A stretch of DNA of 64,000 nt from Bacteroidaceae bacterium (GTDB taxonomy: Bacteria > Bacteroidota > Bacteroidia > Bacteroidales > Bacteroidaceae), in the NCBI GenBank assembly GCA_017470525.1, contig JAFUYM010000009.1:39426-103425 (forward strand), given 5' to 3'. The notes below the pieces were generated by a model. It was not told where the DNA came from. It did not search any database and saw only the letters and a list, made by a program, of their open reading frames with translations. Position numbers and translations under genes: made by a program. Position 1 is the stretch's first letter, and each line of letters starts with the position of its first letter. Below are positions 46,594-55,296 of this stretch, in pieces.

Positions 46594-46630
46594 CCTTTGT
46601 GGCACGATTGGTTTTATGAGAGAAAGAAGA

Positions 46631-46666
46631 TAGCCGAAAGCCTTGTGCTTTGGGCTATTTTTCATT
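46631..46666 (+). terminator. Rho-independent terminator after the regulator gene
   Basis: TAGCCGAAAGC and GCTTTGGGCTA form an 11-bp stem (one G-G/A mismatch) with loop CTTGT, followed by TTTTTCATTTT. Confidence 0.82.
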
Positions 46667-46747
46667 TTGTCTTGTTCTCGCTTCGTCGTGTCGTTGGCAT
46701 CCGCCGAAAGCACTCACGTTCGACAATTAAAATAAATTTTGATTTAT

Positions 46748-46780
46748 TTTGTATTGTTCTCACTTAATCGTACCTTTGCA
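46748..46780 (+). promoter_or_regulatory. Promoter of the GSCFA gene, nearly identical to that of prmC
   Basis: TTTG (46748-46751), 19-bp spacer, TACCTTTG (46771-46778). The spacer contains CTCACTTAATCG. Over 33 bp it matches the prmC promoter (58339-58371, minus strand) at 30 positions. Transcription would begin within a few bases of the ATG at 46787. Confidence 0.8.
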
Positions 46781-46786
46781 CCCGAA

Positions 46787-47803
46787 ATGGAACTGATGAC
46801 ACGCATAGACATTCCCCAGCCGGAATGGAAGTTGGAGGCTGGCAGCAAGGTACTGCTGGTCGGTTCGTGTTTTGCCGATGAGGTGGGAGAGATGATGGTG
46901 AGAGGCGGATTTGAGGCGATGGTCAATCCTTTTGGCACGTTGTATAACCCTGCAAGCATCGCGGCAAGCCTGCTTAGGAGCATCAGTGAACGGGAAGTCC
47001 CCCACCCCCCAAGGAGGGAGGCTGTTCAGTCTGTTGGAATGCAGGAGATTTTTCGCGATGAGGCTGGTGTGTGGCACTCGTGGATGCATCACAGCCGCTT
47101 TTCTGCTTTCGACCCTTCGGAGCTGGTGGCGCGGGTGAACCGAACGATGCATGAGGTGGCTGCGTTTTTGCGTGAGGCGGATGTGCTGGTGGTCACATTC
47201 GGCACTGCCATCATCTATCGGCTGAAGGAGACGGGGATGCTGGTGGCGAATTGCCATAAGATGCCTGACAGCCTGTTTGTGCGGGAACGGATGACGGTCT
47301 ATGATATTGTGGACCAGTGGCAGATGCTGCTGCAACTGCTGGAAAGCGTGAACCCGAAGTTGAAGGTTGTCTTCACGGTCAGCCCTGTCCGCCATAAGCG
47401 GGATGGGTTGCATGTGAACCAGATTTCGAAAGGAATCTTGCTGCAAGCGGTGGAGACCCTCTCCCCCGGCCCCTCTCCCGTAGAGGGCGAGGGGAGCCAT
47501 GCGGGGTGTTGGTCGTTGGAAAGCAATCCGGATGGTCTCCCCCTACACGGGGGAGATGCCCGAAGGGCAGAGAGGGTCTGTACCTATTTCCCTGCCTACG
47601 AAATCATGCTTGACGAACTGCGAGACTACCGTTTCTATGCCGACGACATGGTGCATCCTTCGGCTCAGGCGGTGGAGTATATCTGGCAACGGTTCCAAGA
47701 CACATATTTTGATAACAGAACGAAAGATGCGGTGGCGAAGGCGACCAAAGAGTGGCGCCAGAGCCAGCATCGAACGATTATAACAAACGCTTCGCACCTT
47801 TAG
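46787..47803 (+). CDS. GSCFA family protein with an in-frame repeat insert
   Basis: The product has 338 residues from ATG 46787, a start supported by the promoter and by alignment of MELMTRIDIP to family N-termini. The family signature GSCFADEVG lies at about 25-33. FGTLYNPASIA and the C-terminal YFPAYEIMLDELRDYRFYAD with DMVHPS are also typical. GSCFA proteins resemble SGNH/GDSL-type hydrolases but their substrate is unknown. Residues 223-265 (ETLSP, VEGEGSH, GCWSLESNPDG, LHGGDARRAERV) come from a 128-bp repeat that also sits in murF-alr. A shorter Pro/Arg-rich stretch (EREVPHPPRREA) may be another insert. The stop TAG lies inside a hairpin repeat whose arm encodes the last residues (ASHL). 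Confidence 0.88.
   Translation: MELMTRIDIPQPEWKLEAGSKVLLVGSCFADEVGEMMVRGGFEAMVNPFGTLYNPASIAASLLRSISEREVPHPPRREAVQSVGMQEIFRDEAGVWHSWMHHSRFSAFDPSELVARVNRTMHEVAAFLREADVLVVTFGTAIIYRLKETGMLVANCHKMPDSLFVRERMTVYDIVDQWQMLLQLLESVNPKLKVVFTVSPVRHKRDGLHVNQISKGILLQAVETLSPGPSPVEGEGSHAGCWSLESNPDGLPLHGGDARRAERVCTYFPAYEIMLDELRDYRFYADDMVHPSAQAVEYIWQRFQDTYFDNRTKDAVAKATKEWRQSQHRTIITNASHL
47453..47580 (+). repeat. 128-bp in-frame palindromic element, copy 1 (in the GSCFA gene)
   Basis: Starts GAGACCCTCTC and ends GAGAGGGTCTG, an inverted repeat of 10 or 11 bp. Inner pieces (GAGGGGAGCCAT; ATGGTCTCCCCCT) also pair. It matches copy 2 at 48781-48908 at about 122 of 128 bases and is read in the same frame. Confidence 0.92.
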
Positions 47804-47892
47804 AAAAATAAGAAAAAACAAAATAAAATAATAAAAAATATTTTTTCTTGTTTTTTGTTGTTTTCTTTTGTTTTTCTAAAGGCGCGAAGCGT
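47787..47892 (+). repeat. Hairpin repeat of the CTTCGCGCCTTTAG family, copy 3
   Basis: The left arm 47787-47839 (ACGCTTCGCACCTTTAGAAA onward) pairs with 47840-47892 (ending CTAAAGGCGCGAAGCGT), with almost no loop. The left arm carries the stop codon of the GSCFA gene at 47801-47803. The right arm ends 15 bp before the murF-alr ATG. Confidence 0.85.
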
Positions 47893-47907
47893 AAAAATAA
47901 GAAAGAA

Positions 47908-50460
47908 ATGACATACACGATTGAGGAAATAACGCAAGTGATTGGCGCGCAACGGAAGGGTACGGCGGAAGCGAAGATTAACTGGCTGCTCATCGACAGC
48001 CGAAGTCTCTGCTTTCCCGAGGAGACGCTGTTCTTTGCCTTGAGGACGGAGAAGAATGACGGACACAAATATATAGAGGAACTGTACCGTCGGGGTGTGA
48101 GGAATTTTGTGGTGGAGCACTTGCCTACGCAGGGGTTGGAGGGTGCCAACTTCTTGGTGGTGAAGTCGCCTTTGCAGGCGTTGCAGGACTTGGCGGCGTA
48201 CCATCGCAGTCAATTGAACATCCCGATTGTTGCTATCACTGGTTCGAACGGAAAGACGACGGTGAAGGAATGGCTCTATCAGTTGCTTTCGCCCGATTAT
48301 AATGTGTGCCGTTCGCCTCGCAGTTACAACAGTCAGGTGGGTGTGCCGTTGAGTGTGTGGCTCATCAATCCGCACAACGACCTTGCCATCATCGAAGCAG
48401 GAATCTCGCAACCAGGGGAGATGGTGAAACTGGAGCGCATCATCAAGCCCACCATCGGTGTGATGACCAATTTAGGCACGGCGCATCAGGAGAACTTCAT
48501 GAGTTATGACATCAAGTGTGCGGAGAAGATGAGGCTGTTCGGAGGGTGCCAGACGGTGGTGCTCAATTCGGACGATGCGACGGTTCAACGATGTGCGGAT
48601 GCCCTGCCAGAGGGCATTCAACGCGTGTCGTTGAAAGTGCGGCAAATAGAGAAGGATAGCCAACGTGCCACGGTACATTTTGAGTATGAAGGGCAGGTGG
48701 GGCAGTACACGATTCACTTCATTGACGATGCTTCCATCGAGAACTCAATTACATGTTTCTCGACGGTGTTGGCACTACAGGAGACCCTCTCCCCTTGCCC
48801 CTCTCCCGTAGAGGGCGAGGGGAGCCATGTGGGATGTTGGTCGTTGGAAAGCAATCCGGATGGTCTCCCCCTACACGGGGGAGATGCCCGTAGGGCAGAG
48901 AGGGTCTCTGTCTTATGCGAACGCATGTCTCATTTGGAGCAGGTCGCCATGCGTCTGGAGGTGAAGGACGGCAAGAATGGCTGCACGCTCATCAACGACT
49001 CTTACAACTCGGATGTGCAGTCGCTCGACATTGCTCTCGACTTCATGAGCCGGCGTCCTGAAACGCGGCATCAGCACAGGACGTTGATTCTCAGTGATAT
49101 CCTGCAGAGCGGTGAATCGCCCCGAAGCCTTTATTCTCGGGTGGCGCAGATGGCTGCATCGCGCGGTATCGAGAAAGTGATTGGCGTGGGTGAGGAAATC
49201 AGTGCCTGTGCCGACTACTTCCCGATGGAGCACTATATGTTCCGAACGCTGGATGCCCTGCTAAGAAGCGAAGTGTTTGACCGTCTGAAAGATGAGTTCA
49301 TCCTGATAAAAGGAGCGCGTCAGTTCCGCTTTGACAAGTTGAGCGACCTCTTGACGCTGAAGGTGCATCAAACCATCTTGGAGGTGAACCTGAATGCGCT
49401 GGTGAACAATGTGCGCTACTATCGCCGTTTCATGAAGCCCGAGACGAAGATGGTGTGCATGGTGAAGGCAAGCGGCTATGGGGTGGGGTCGTTGGAGACG
49501 AGCAAGACCTTGCAGGACAATGGAGTCGATTACTTGGCGGTGGCAGTTGCTGATGAAGGGGCTGACCTGCGCGAGGCGGGCATCACTGCCAACATCATGA
49601 TTATGAACCCAGAAACCACTTCGTTCAAGATGCTTTTCGACCATCGGCTGGAGCCAGAGGTGTTCAGTTTCGACTTGCTCGAACAACTGATTCATGCGGC
49701 AGAACGGGAAGGCATCACCAACTTCCCCATCCACATCAAACTCGACACGGGGATGCACCGCCTCGGCTTCAACCCCGAAAAAGACATGGAGCGACTCATC
49801 GAACGGTTGCGCCGACAGACGGCACTCGTGCCCTGTTCAGTGTTCAGCCACTTCGTGGGCAGCGATGGCGACGAGTTTGATAGTTTCTCTCGCCGTCAGT
49901 TTGCCCTCTTCGACCAAGCGAGTCGGCAATTGCAAGCAGCTTACAGCCATAAGATTATCCGTCATATCTGCAACTCGGCTGGCATCGAGCACTTCCCTGA
50001 GTATCATCTCGACATGGTGCGCCTCGGCTTAGGGCTTTATGGCATCAACGCGCGCAACAACCATATATTGAACAATGTGGCGACCCTCAAGACCACCATC
50101 TTACAGATACGCGATGTGCCAGCTGGCGATTCCATTGGCTACTCACGTCGTACAACCCTCGAAAGAGACAGCCGCATTGCTGCCATCCCGATTGGCTATG
50201 CCGATGGATTGAACCGTCACCTCGGCAATCGTGGCTGCTACTGCCTTGTGAATGGTCAAAAGGCTGATTATGTGGGCAATATCTGTATGGATGTCTGCAT
50301 GATTGACGTGACCGGCATCGATTGTCAGGAGGGCGACATGGTGGAAATCTTTGGCGACCGCCTGCCCGTCACCGTCCTGAGCGATGCCTTGGGTACCATT
50401 CCTTACGAGGTGCTGACTGGCATCAGCAATAGAGTACAAAGAGTTTATATTCAAGAATAG
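47908..50460 (+). CDS. murF-alr: Bifunctional MurF ligase / alanine racemase with an in-frame repeat insert
   Basis: The product has 850 residues from ATG 47908; the longer frame to 47848 reads through the upstream hairpin. The N-terminal half is MurF, which adds D-Ala-D-Ala to the UDP-MurNAc tripeptide: P-loop GSNGKTT at 112-118, RSYNSQVGVP, and INDSYNSD near 350. The C-terminal half is alanine racemase, which makes the D-Ala: MVKASGYGVGS with PLP lysine K520, then the SIGYSRR Tyr region and IGYADGL. This fusion is typical of Bacteroidetes. Residues 292-334, between the variable FSTVLAL and CERMSHLE, are the 43-residue peptide of a 128-bp repeat absent from relatives as I know them. The position is an inter-domain loop, so activity is probably kept. 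Confidence 0.95.
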   Translation: MTYTIEEITQVIGAQRKGTAEAKINWLLIDSRSLCFPEETLFFALRTEKNDGHKYIEELYRRGVRNFVVEHLPTQGLEGANFLVVKSPLQALQDLAAYHRSQLNIPIVAITGSNGKTTVKEWLYQLLSPDYNVCRSPRSYNSQVGVPLSVWLINPHNDLAIIEAGISQPGEMVKLERIIKPTIGVMTNLGTAHQENFMSYDIKCAEKMRLFGGCQTVVLNSDDATVQRCADALPEGIQRVSLKVRQIEKDSQRATVHFEYEGQVGQYTIHFIDDASIENSITCFSTVLALQETLSPCPSPVEGEGSHVGCWSLESNPDGLPLHGGDARRAERVSVLCERMSHLEQVAMRLEVKDGKNGCTLINDSYNSDVQSLDIALDFMSRRPETRHQHRTLILSDILQSGESPRSLYSRVAQMAASRGIEKVIGVGEEISACADYFPMEHYMFRTLDALLRSEVFDRLKDEFILIKGARQFRFDKLSDLLTLKVHQTILEVNLNALVNNVRYYRRFMKPETKMVCMVKASGYGVGSLETSKTLQDNGVDYLAVAVADEGADLREAGITANIMIMNPETTSFKMLFDHRLEPEVFSFDLLEQLIHAAEREGITNFPIHIKLDTGMHRLGFNPEKDMERLIERLRRQTALVPCSVFSHFVGSDGDEFDSFSRRQFALFDQASRQLQAAYSHKIIRHICNSAGIEHFPEYHLDMVRLGLGLYGINARNNHILNNVATLKTTILQIRDVPAGDSIGYSRRTTLERDSRIAAIPIGYADGLNRHLGNRGCYCLVNGQKADYVGNICMDVCMIDVTGIDCQEGDMVEIFGDRLPVTVLSDALGTIPYEVLTGISNRVQRVYIQE
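48781..48908 (+). repeat. 128-bp in-frame palindromic element, copy 2 (in murF-alr)
   Basis: Perfect 11-bp terminal inverted repeats GAGACCCTCTC / GAGAGGGTCTC. It encodes the same peptide as copy 1 apart from three residues (G to C, A to V, last C to S). It is 1.2 kb from copy 1. Confidence 0.92.
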
Positions 50461-50467
50461 GCTTAAA

Positions 50468-52120
50468 ATGAAAAAAATCTTCCTTTTCCTTCTTCTCATC
50501 CTGACCGCCCATTCACTGATGGCGCAACGACTGATTCGCCGCAACAGCCGCCACTATGTCGCAGCACAATCCTTGCCCGACAGGGTGGAGCCGCTGTTGA
50601 CAGATGTGTGGGACCAATATGCTCCATTTAATAATATGTGTCCTGCTGACAGCACGGGCGAGCGATGTGTGGTGGGGTGTGTGGCTACTGCCATGACTCA
50701 GGTGATGCGTTATTGGCAATGGCCGCAACGTGGAATCGGGTCGTTCGAATACACGGACAGCACTGGTTGCCAGCAGACATTGAAAGCCGATTTCTCTGCC
50801 CACACCTACGACTGGGGCAACATGCTCGACCGTTATGTGGAAGGGCAATACAATCAGAAACAGGCAGATGCAGTGGCGCAACTGAGTCTTGACTGTGGCA
50901 TCGCGGTAAAGATGCGTTATAGTGTTTTAGAAAGTGGCGCACGTTCCATTTATCAGCCGATGGCATTAGCCAACTATTTTGATTATGACCGTGGTGTGCA
51001 GCAGTATTTCCGCGATTTTTATTCTTTGGAAGAAATCACGCTGATGCTGAAGCAGGAACTGGCGGCAGGACGCCCCGTTCTCGTTTCTGGTTATAACTAC
51101 AATGGAGGGCATGCTTATGTGATAGATGGATATGATGAGGAAGACCAATTCCATATTCGTTTGGGCAATCCAGGCTTGGATGGTGACACCTGGACATCTC
51201 TGCCAGAGATGGTGCCTGACCAACCCACTTGGTACACAAAGGGCAATCCCGAAAGCGGAATGAATATGTTGCAGATGTTCACATTGGGCATCATGCCTTC
51301 CAACCATGCTCAGGCGACAGGTATTGAACGGCACAATTTTGCCTTTCAATATATTTGTGCGGTCACTGACAGCATCAAACCTTCACCTGTTTATCCGCGC
51401 AATCAAGTGGCACTCACCGTGCATGACCTTTCCAATATGGGATGGAACCTGCACACTGATTCAGTTTCGCTCATGCTGAAGAAGGGCGACGACATTATTT
51501 GTCCTCTTTACACTTACGACCGTGAGTTCTTGTTGGAAGAAGTGGATGACACCACTTACAACGATACGCTTCAGTTGACCATTCCCGCCACAGTGAAAGA
51601 TGGGGCTTACACCGTTGTGCCGATGTATCGGGACAACGCCCTTAATGGCGGCAAGGAATGGCGTGAGGCATTGACTTGTACGGGCACCCCTAACTATCTG
51701 ATAGCAAAGGTGGAGAAGAATACCGTGACATTGCAGAGCGACACTGTCTCCACCGCTTATCTGACACTGGAAGACATTGATTTCCCCGACCTCTTTATCA
51801 ACGGCGAAGCACCCGACTTCAGCCTTACATTCAAGAATCATAATGCAGAAATGGCGGGTATCTTCTATCTATTGATGGAACCCGTTGGAGCGAACGGGAG
51901 GGCTTTCTATTTGCAGTATCAAGGGCTGACCATGATGAAAGATGAAGTGAGCAAACGCCAATTCCATAAAACCAAAGTCAATGCTTCCCGTGGCGACTAC
52001 CGTCTGCATGTGCTCTATCAGTCAACCCTCTTTGCCGACGATTTGATAGAATTGGAATTGCCCGAGGAAATCATCGTCACAGTACAATACATTTCTGCAA
52101 TACAAATTGCTCAAAGGTAA
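50468..52120 (+). CDS. C10 (streptopain-like) cysteine protease
   Basis: The product has 550 residues with signal peptide ending SLMAQ. Catalytic Cys is C71 in GCVATAMTQVMRYW; catalytic His is H215 in GGHAYVIDGYD. The usual HVNWGWGG after it is replaced by FHIRLGNPGLDG, which lacks the Trp. Only about 50 residues separate the signal cut from C71, so the long inhibitory pro-domain of SpeB is missing. Residues beyond about 290 form beta domains, without the KGVYI tail. It begins seven bases after murF-alr. Its end overlaps the convergent SGNH gene by 10 bp. It is likely a secreted protease; the altered motif leaves activity uncertain. Confidence 0.85.
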   Translation: MKKIFLFLLLILTAHSLMAQRLIRRNSRHYVAAQSLPDRVEPLLTDVWDQYAPFNNMCPADSTGERCVVGCVATAMTQVMRYWQWPQRGIGSFEYTDSTGCQQTLKADFSAHTYDWGNMLDRYVEGQYNQKQADAVAQLSLDCGIAVKMRYSVLESGARSIYQPMALANYFDYDRGVQQYFRDFYSLEEITLMLKQELAAGRPVLVSGYNYNGGHAYVIDGYDEEDQFHIRLGNPGLDGDTWTSLPEMVPDQPTWYTKGNPESGMNMLQMFTLGIMPSNHAQATGIERHNFAFQYICAVTDSIKPSPVYPRNQVALTVHDLSNMGWNLHTDSVSLMLKKGDDIICPLYTYDREFLLEEVDDTTYNDTLQLTIPATVKDGAYTVVPMYRDNALNGGKEWREALTCTGTPNYLIAKVEKNTVTLQSDTVSTAYLTLEDIDFPDLFINGEAPDFSLTFKNHNAEMAGIFYLLMEPVGANGRAFYLQYQGLTMMKDEVSKRQFHKTKVNASRGDYRLHVLYQSTLFADDLIELELPEEIIVTVQYISAIQIAQR

Positions 52121-53001
52121 TCTTTTAGAATTGTGGTTAACTTGGTTGCTCCCTCTGTATTCAAGTGGTCAGCATCATAGAAATCGTCGTCCCCGAACCG
52201 AGGGTCTGCTTCAAAATCGAGGTATTCCACCTCTGGATGACGGTTCAGTAATTCTTTAAGCACCTTATTGTTGGTTGCGATTTGCCTTTTTTCCTCATAT
52301 TCTCTGAATGTGTGGGAAACAGGAGTGTTCAGCAACAACACTTTGATGTGATGTTGTCTGCAATAGTTGAAGATGTCTTCCAGAAAGGCTTTATTGAGGG
52401 CGACGAGTGTTGTGTCATGGTAAGTGTTTCCTTCTGCTCTTATTTTCCCATTGTCCCAGTCTTCGGCTCGGGCATCTTTTGTGTATTCTGTGCCCCATCC
52501 GAGGCTGTCCCATTGATTGTGGTTGGGTGTGTAGAGGCTTTTCAACTTTTCTCTTACCACCGGCATTGACATGACCTCAAACCCATACCAACTATAACGA
52601 GGGTGTATGTCGCAATCCATATAGATACGGTAGCGCATGGCTTGGAACTCTTCTCCTGACTGATTCTCAAAGTCTTCCCATAAGGAAAAATAACAGAAGG
52701 GTATGATGACCGTCTGAAGTTTTTTCATCGGGTAGTGTTTCAGCAGGTAGTAGTTGTAACGGTAGGTCTGCGACTGCAATGCCAGTGAGAAAGCCCCTTC
52801 GCCCAATAGGTCGGGACGCACCCCGTAGAATGTGTGGCTATCGCCCAACACAAGTGTCTTCACCTCATGAGCATGTTGCAACATCCATTGGTGTTTGTCG
52901 CGGGCAATGTTGGGCATGTGTTCAATATACACTTCTGCCAGCACTAACAGTGTCACGCAAGGTAATATAAACCATCCTATTTTCTGTAAAAACCGTTTCA
53001 T
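52111..53001 (-). CDS. SGNH-hydrolase-like partner of the MBOAT acyltransferase
   Basis: The product has 296 residues. One N-terminal membrane helix (FLQKIGWFILPCVTLLVLAE) is followed by an extracytoplasmic domain with VLGDSHTFYG (block I, nucleophile Ser) and DADHLNTEG (block V Asp/His), giving the SGNH triad. Such proteins sit beside MBOAT proteins (DltD, AlgJ/AlgX-like) and complete transfer of an acyl group to a surface polymer. The MBOAT gene ends 42 bp upstream on the same strand. The acceptor is unknown. Confidence 0.82.
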   Translation of the reverse strand: MKRFLQKIGWFILPCVTLLVLAEVYIEHMPNIARDKHQWMLQHAHEVKTLVLGDSHTFYGVRPDLLGEGAFSLALQSQTYRYNYYLLKHYPMKKLQTVIIPFCYFSLWEDFENQSGEEFQAMRYRIYMDCDIHPRYSWYGFEVMSMPVVREKLKSLYTPNHNQWDSLGWGTEYTKDARAEDWDNGKIRAEGNTYHDTTLVALNKAFLEDIFNYCRQHHIKVLLLNTPVSHTFREYEEKRQIATNNKVLKELLNRHPEVEYLDFEADPRFGDDDFYDADHLNTEGATKLTTILKDYL

Positions 53002-53043
53002 GTCCAGATAGAAAAAGTAGTTTCTTGAAAACCTCTTTTTGTG

Positions 53044-54402
53044 TTAAAATTGGAAGTAAATGAATTGTATCTGCTCTCCTCCGAACAGCACCGTTGTGAA
53101 GAAGATGAGCCAATAGACGACCATTCGAACCATTTGTGAGGACTGCCAGCCGTAGTTTTTCCATAGGAAAGGATGCTGATGGTCTTTCATCCGCCATTCC
53201 ACCACCATCAGCAAGACAATGAGCAGGAGTGGCATGCGGCTGCATGCAGGGGTGGTAATCAGTGTGATTGGCTGGAACATGCCTGCAAGGAATCCTGCTG
53301 CCACCTCCATGTCGGGTGCCCTGAAAATGACCCATCCGATGACAACAAGAAGGAATGCCAGACGCTTTACGGGCAGATAATACACAAGTGCATGATAGAG
53401 TCCCCAACACACAAACGTCCAGTTACTGCCATGCCATAAACCACTTAGCGTGAAGACGATGAGGTTGTTGATGCGTTTGCGGAGATCCCCTTTTCGGTTG
53501 CCACCTAAAGGAATATACACGTAGTCTTTGAACCATCCCATCAAGGTGATGTGCCATCGTCGCCAGAAGTCTTGCATGGAAGTGGCGAAATACGGGCGGT
53601 TGAAGTTCTGCGTGAGTTGAATGCCGAACAACTTGGCTGAACCAATAGCCATGTCGCAGTAACCCGAGAAGTCACCATAGATTTGGAACGTGAAATACAG
53701 TGCACCCAACCACAGCGTTGAAGCACTGACGGTTTCGTAGTTAGAGAATACAAAATCCACTTGTGCCGCACAATTATCGGCAATAAGCATCTTCTTGACC
53801 AATCCCCATAGAATCAGTCGCATGCCTTCTGTTGCTGTTGCCTCGTTGAATGTGCGTTTCTTTCCAAATTGTGGTAGCAGATTCCGTCCTCGTTCAATAG
53901 GACCTGCCACTAACTGCGGAAAGAAGCAGATGAATGCCATGAACTGCATAAACGACAGGGCAGGATATAGTTCTTTGCGGTAGCAATCTATCACGTAGGC
54001 AGACAACTGAAATGTGTAGAAACTGATGCCCACAGGCAGAATGATGTTCAGTGTGGGTAGGTCGGCGTTCATGTTCAGGCTGTGGAGCAGAACTGCCAAA
54101 TTATCGGCAAAGAAATTGAAATACTTGAAAACACCTAAGATGCCAAAGTTCATCAATAGGGCGAACACCATCCAAGGTTTCCTCTTTGTTTGTGGCTTGT
54201 GCCATTGCATGGCTTTCACCAGTAGGTAGTTTAACACACATGTTCCTACCATCAGCCCTAAACACGGGACACTCCACCATCCATAAAAGACCATGCTGGC
54301 AAGCACAATCACCCCATTTTGTGCTTGTTTATTTTTCACACTCCAATGGATGCAAAAGACCAAGGTGATGAAAATCAGATATGTCAATGTGTTGAAGAGC
54401 AT
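53044..54402 (-). CDS. MBOAT family membrane O-acyltransferase (AlgI/DltB-like)
   Basis: The product has 452 residues with about ten hydrophobic helices. MBOAT hallmarks are FYGWWS, LPVGISFYTFQLSAYVIDCY, FFPQLVAGPIERG, DFWRRWHITLMGWFKDYVYI and FTLSGLWHGSNWTFVCWGLY, with the catalytic His in GLWHG. It moves acyl groups (often acetyl) across the membrane to a polysaccharide or teichoic-like acceptor. The loop between WGLYHALVYY and the last helices (LLVVIGWVIFRAPD) looks shorter than in most relatives I recall. Its neighbours are a glycosyltransferase upstream and an SGNH partner downstream. Confidence 0.92.
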   Translation of the reverse strand: MLFNTLTYLIFITLVFCIHWSVKNKQAQNGVIVLASMVFYGWWSVPCLGLMVGTCVLNYLLVKAMQWHKPQTKRKPWMVFALLMNFGILGVFKYFNFFADNLAVLLHSLNMNADLPTLNIILPVGISFYTFQLSAYVIDCYRKELYPALSFMQFMAFICFFPQLVAGPIERGRNLLPQFGKKRTFNEATATEGMRLILWGLVKKMLIADNCAAQVDFVFSNYETVSASTLWLGALYFTFQIYGDFSGYCDMAIGSAKLFGIQLTQNFNRPYFATSMQDFWRRWHITLMGWFKDYVYIPLGGNRKGDLRKRINNLIVFTLSGLWHGSNWTFVCWGLYHALVYYLPVKRLAFLLVVIGWVIFRAPDMEVAAGFLAGMFQPITLITTPACSRMPLLLIVLLMVVEWRMKDHQHPFLWKNYGWQSSQMVRMVVYWLIFFTTVLFGGEQIQFIYFQF

Positions 54403-54432
54403 GCGGCTGTCGTTCCGTTGAGAGGAGGTTGC

Positions 54433-55284
54433 TTATAGCGTGGAATAATAGCAGAGTTTATAGACCGAGAACCAGAATAGGGAAGGGTTCTTGGACAAGA
54501 GATGGTGGCGCATGGGCTTCTGGAAAAAGGTGAAGAACAGGCGGAAAGCCCATCCCCATCTTTTATATTTATTATAAGTACGCGCGAGGGAGACGTTGTC
54601 CCCGATGTCTTTGTTGAAATGATGAGCCGAGCGGATGGCTTCTTCTGTTTTTTGGAGAAATACCGCATTGGTTTCTATATCGTTGTTCTCCAAAGGATTG
54701 TCGATTCCAAACACTTGGAATCCCGCTGCTTCTAAATCTTTGCCGAATTGTACATCTTCATAACCATAGTGAAGGTAGCGTTCATCAAACCGGACTTGCT
54801 CAGTTACTTTTTTGGTGAGCAGGAAGCAGAAAGAACGAAACTGCTGGCTAATGTAGCCATGCTTCTGTTCATAAGCCTTCTCATATCTCCATCGCAGCAA
54901 ACTGTCGGGATTGTGCCAGATGTCAGGTGTTTTAATGCCGCCACACACCACGTCATGTTCTTTACCCGCAGCCAGATATTTCTCCAGAAAATCTTCTCTC
55001 ACCACCTTTCCGTCTGCATCCATCATCAGTAACCAATCCCCCTTTGCCTCATTGATTAAGAAGTTACGGATGGCAGCACGTCCCACGTTCTCTTTTCTGA
55101 CGATATGCCGACAATGGCTCAGTTCCTCTATCTTGTGATTGGCAATGATATCCACTTGTGAGCGGCTACCATCCTCTGCCACCAAGATTTCATACGGCAT
55201 ATTTAGTTGTTCCGCCTGTTCGTGCAAGTCGGCAACCAGTTTATAACATGTGTAGTCGTATGTGGGAATGAGGATAGACAGCAT
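54433..55284 (-). CDS. Family 2 glycosyltransferase
   Basis: The product has 283 residues. SILIPTYDYTC and ILVAEDGS start the GT-A fold, and LLMMDADGKV is the DxD metal/nucleotide-sugar site. YLHYGYEDVQFGKDLEAAGF is the C-terminal ED motif of chondroitin-synthase-like enzymes. There is no clear membrane helix, so it acts at the inner face of the cytoplasmic membrane. It starts 12 bp after porZ and precedes the MBOAT gene, suggesting joint work on a surface glycan, perhaps the A-LPS-like anchor used with T9SS cargo (inference). Confidence 0.9.
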   Translation of the reverse strand: MLSILIPTYDYTCYKLVADLHEQAEQLNMPYEILVAEDGSRSQVDIIANHKIEELSHCRHIVRKENVGRAAIRNFLINEAKGDWLLMMDADGKVVREDFLEKYLAAGKEHDVVCGGIKTPDIWHNPDSLLRWRYEKAYEQKHGYISQQFRSFCFLLTKKVTEQVRFDERYLHYGYEDVQFGKDLEAAGFQVFGIDNPLENNDIETNAVFLQKTEEAIRSAHHFNKDIGDNVSLARTYNKYKRWGWAFRLFFTFFQKPMRHHLLSKNPSLFWFSVYKLCYYSTL

Positions 55285-55296
55285 CGTTACAGTCTC

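Noticed and set aside
46996-47030. Third in-frame repeat in the GSCFA gene (EREVPHPPRREA)
   Set aside because: The stretch is suggestive but short, and no second copy was found in this window, so it is not listed as a repeat.
47848-47907. N-terminal extension of murF-alr (and 33928-33990 for the DUF5686-like gene)
   Set aside because: Both extensions read through hairpin repeat arms, giving the same FSKGAKR peptide; the internal ATGs fit the families better.
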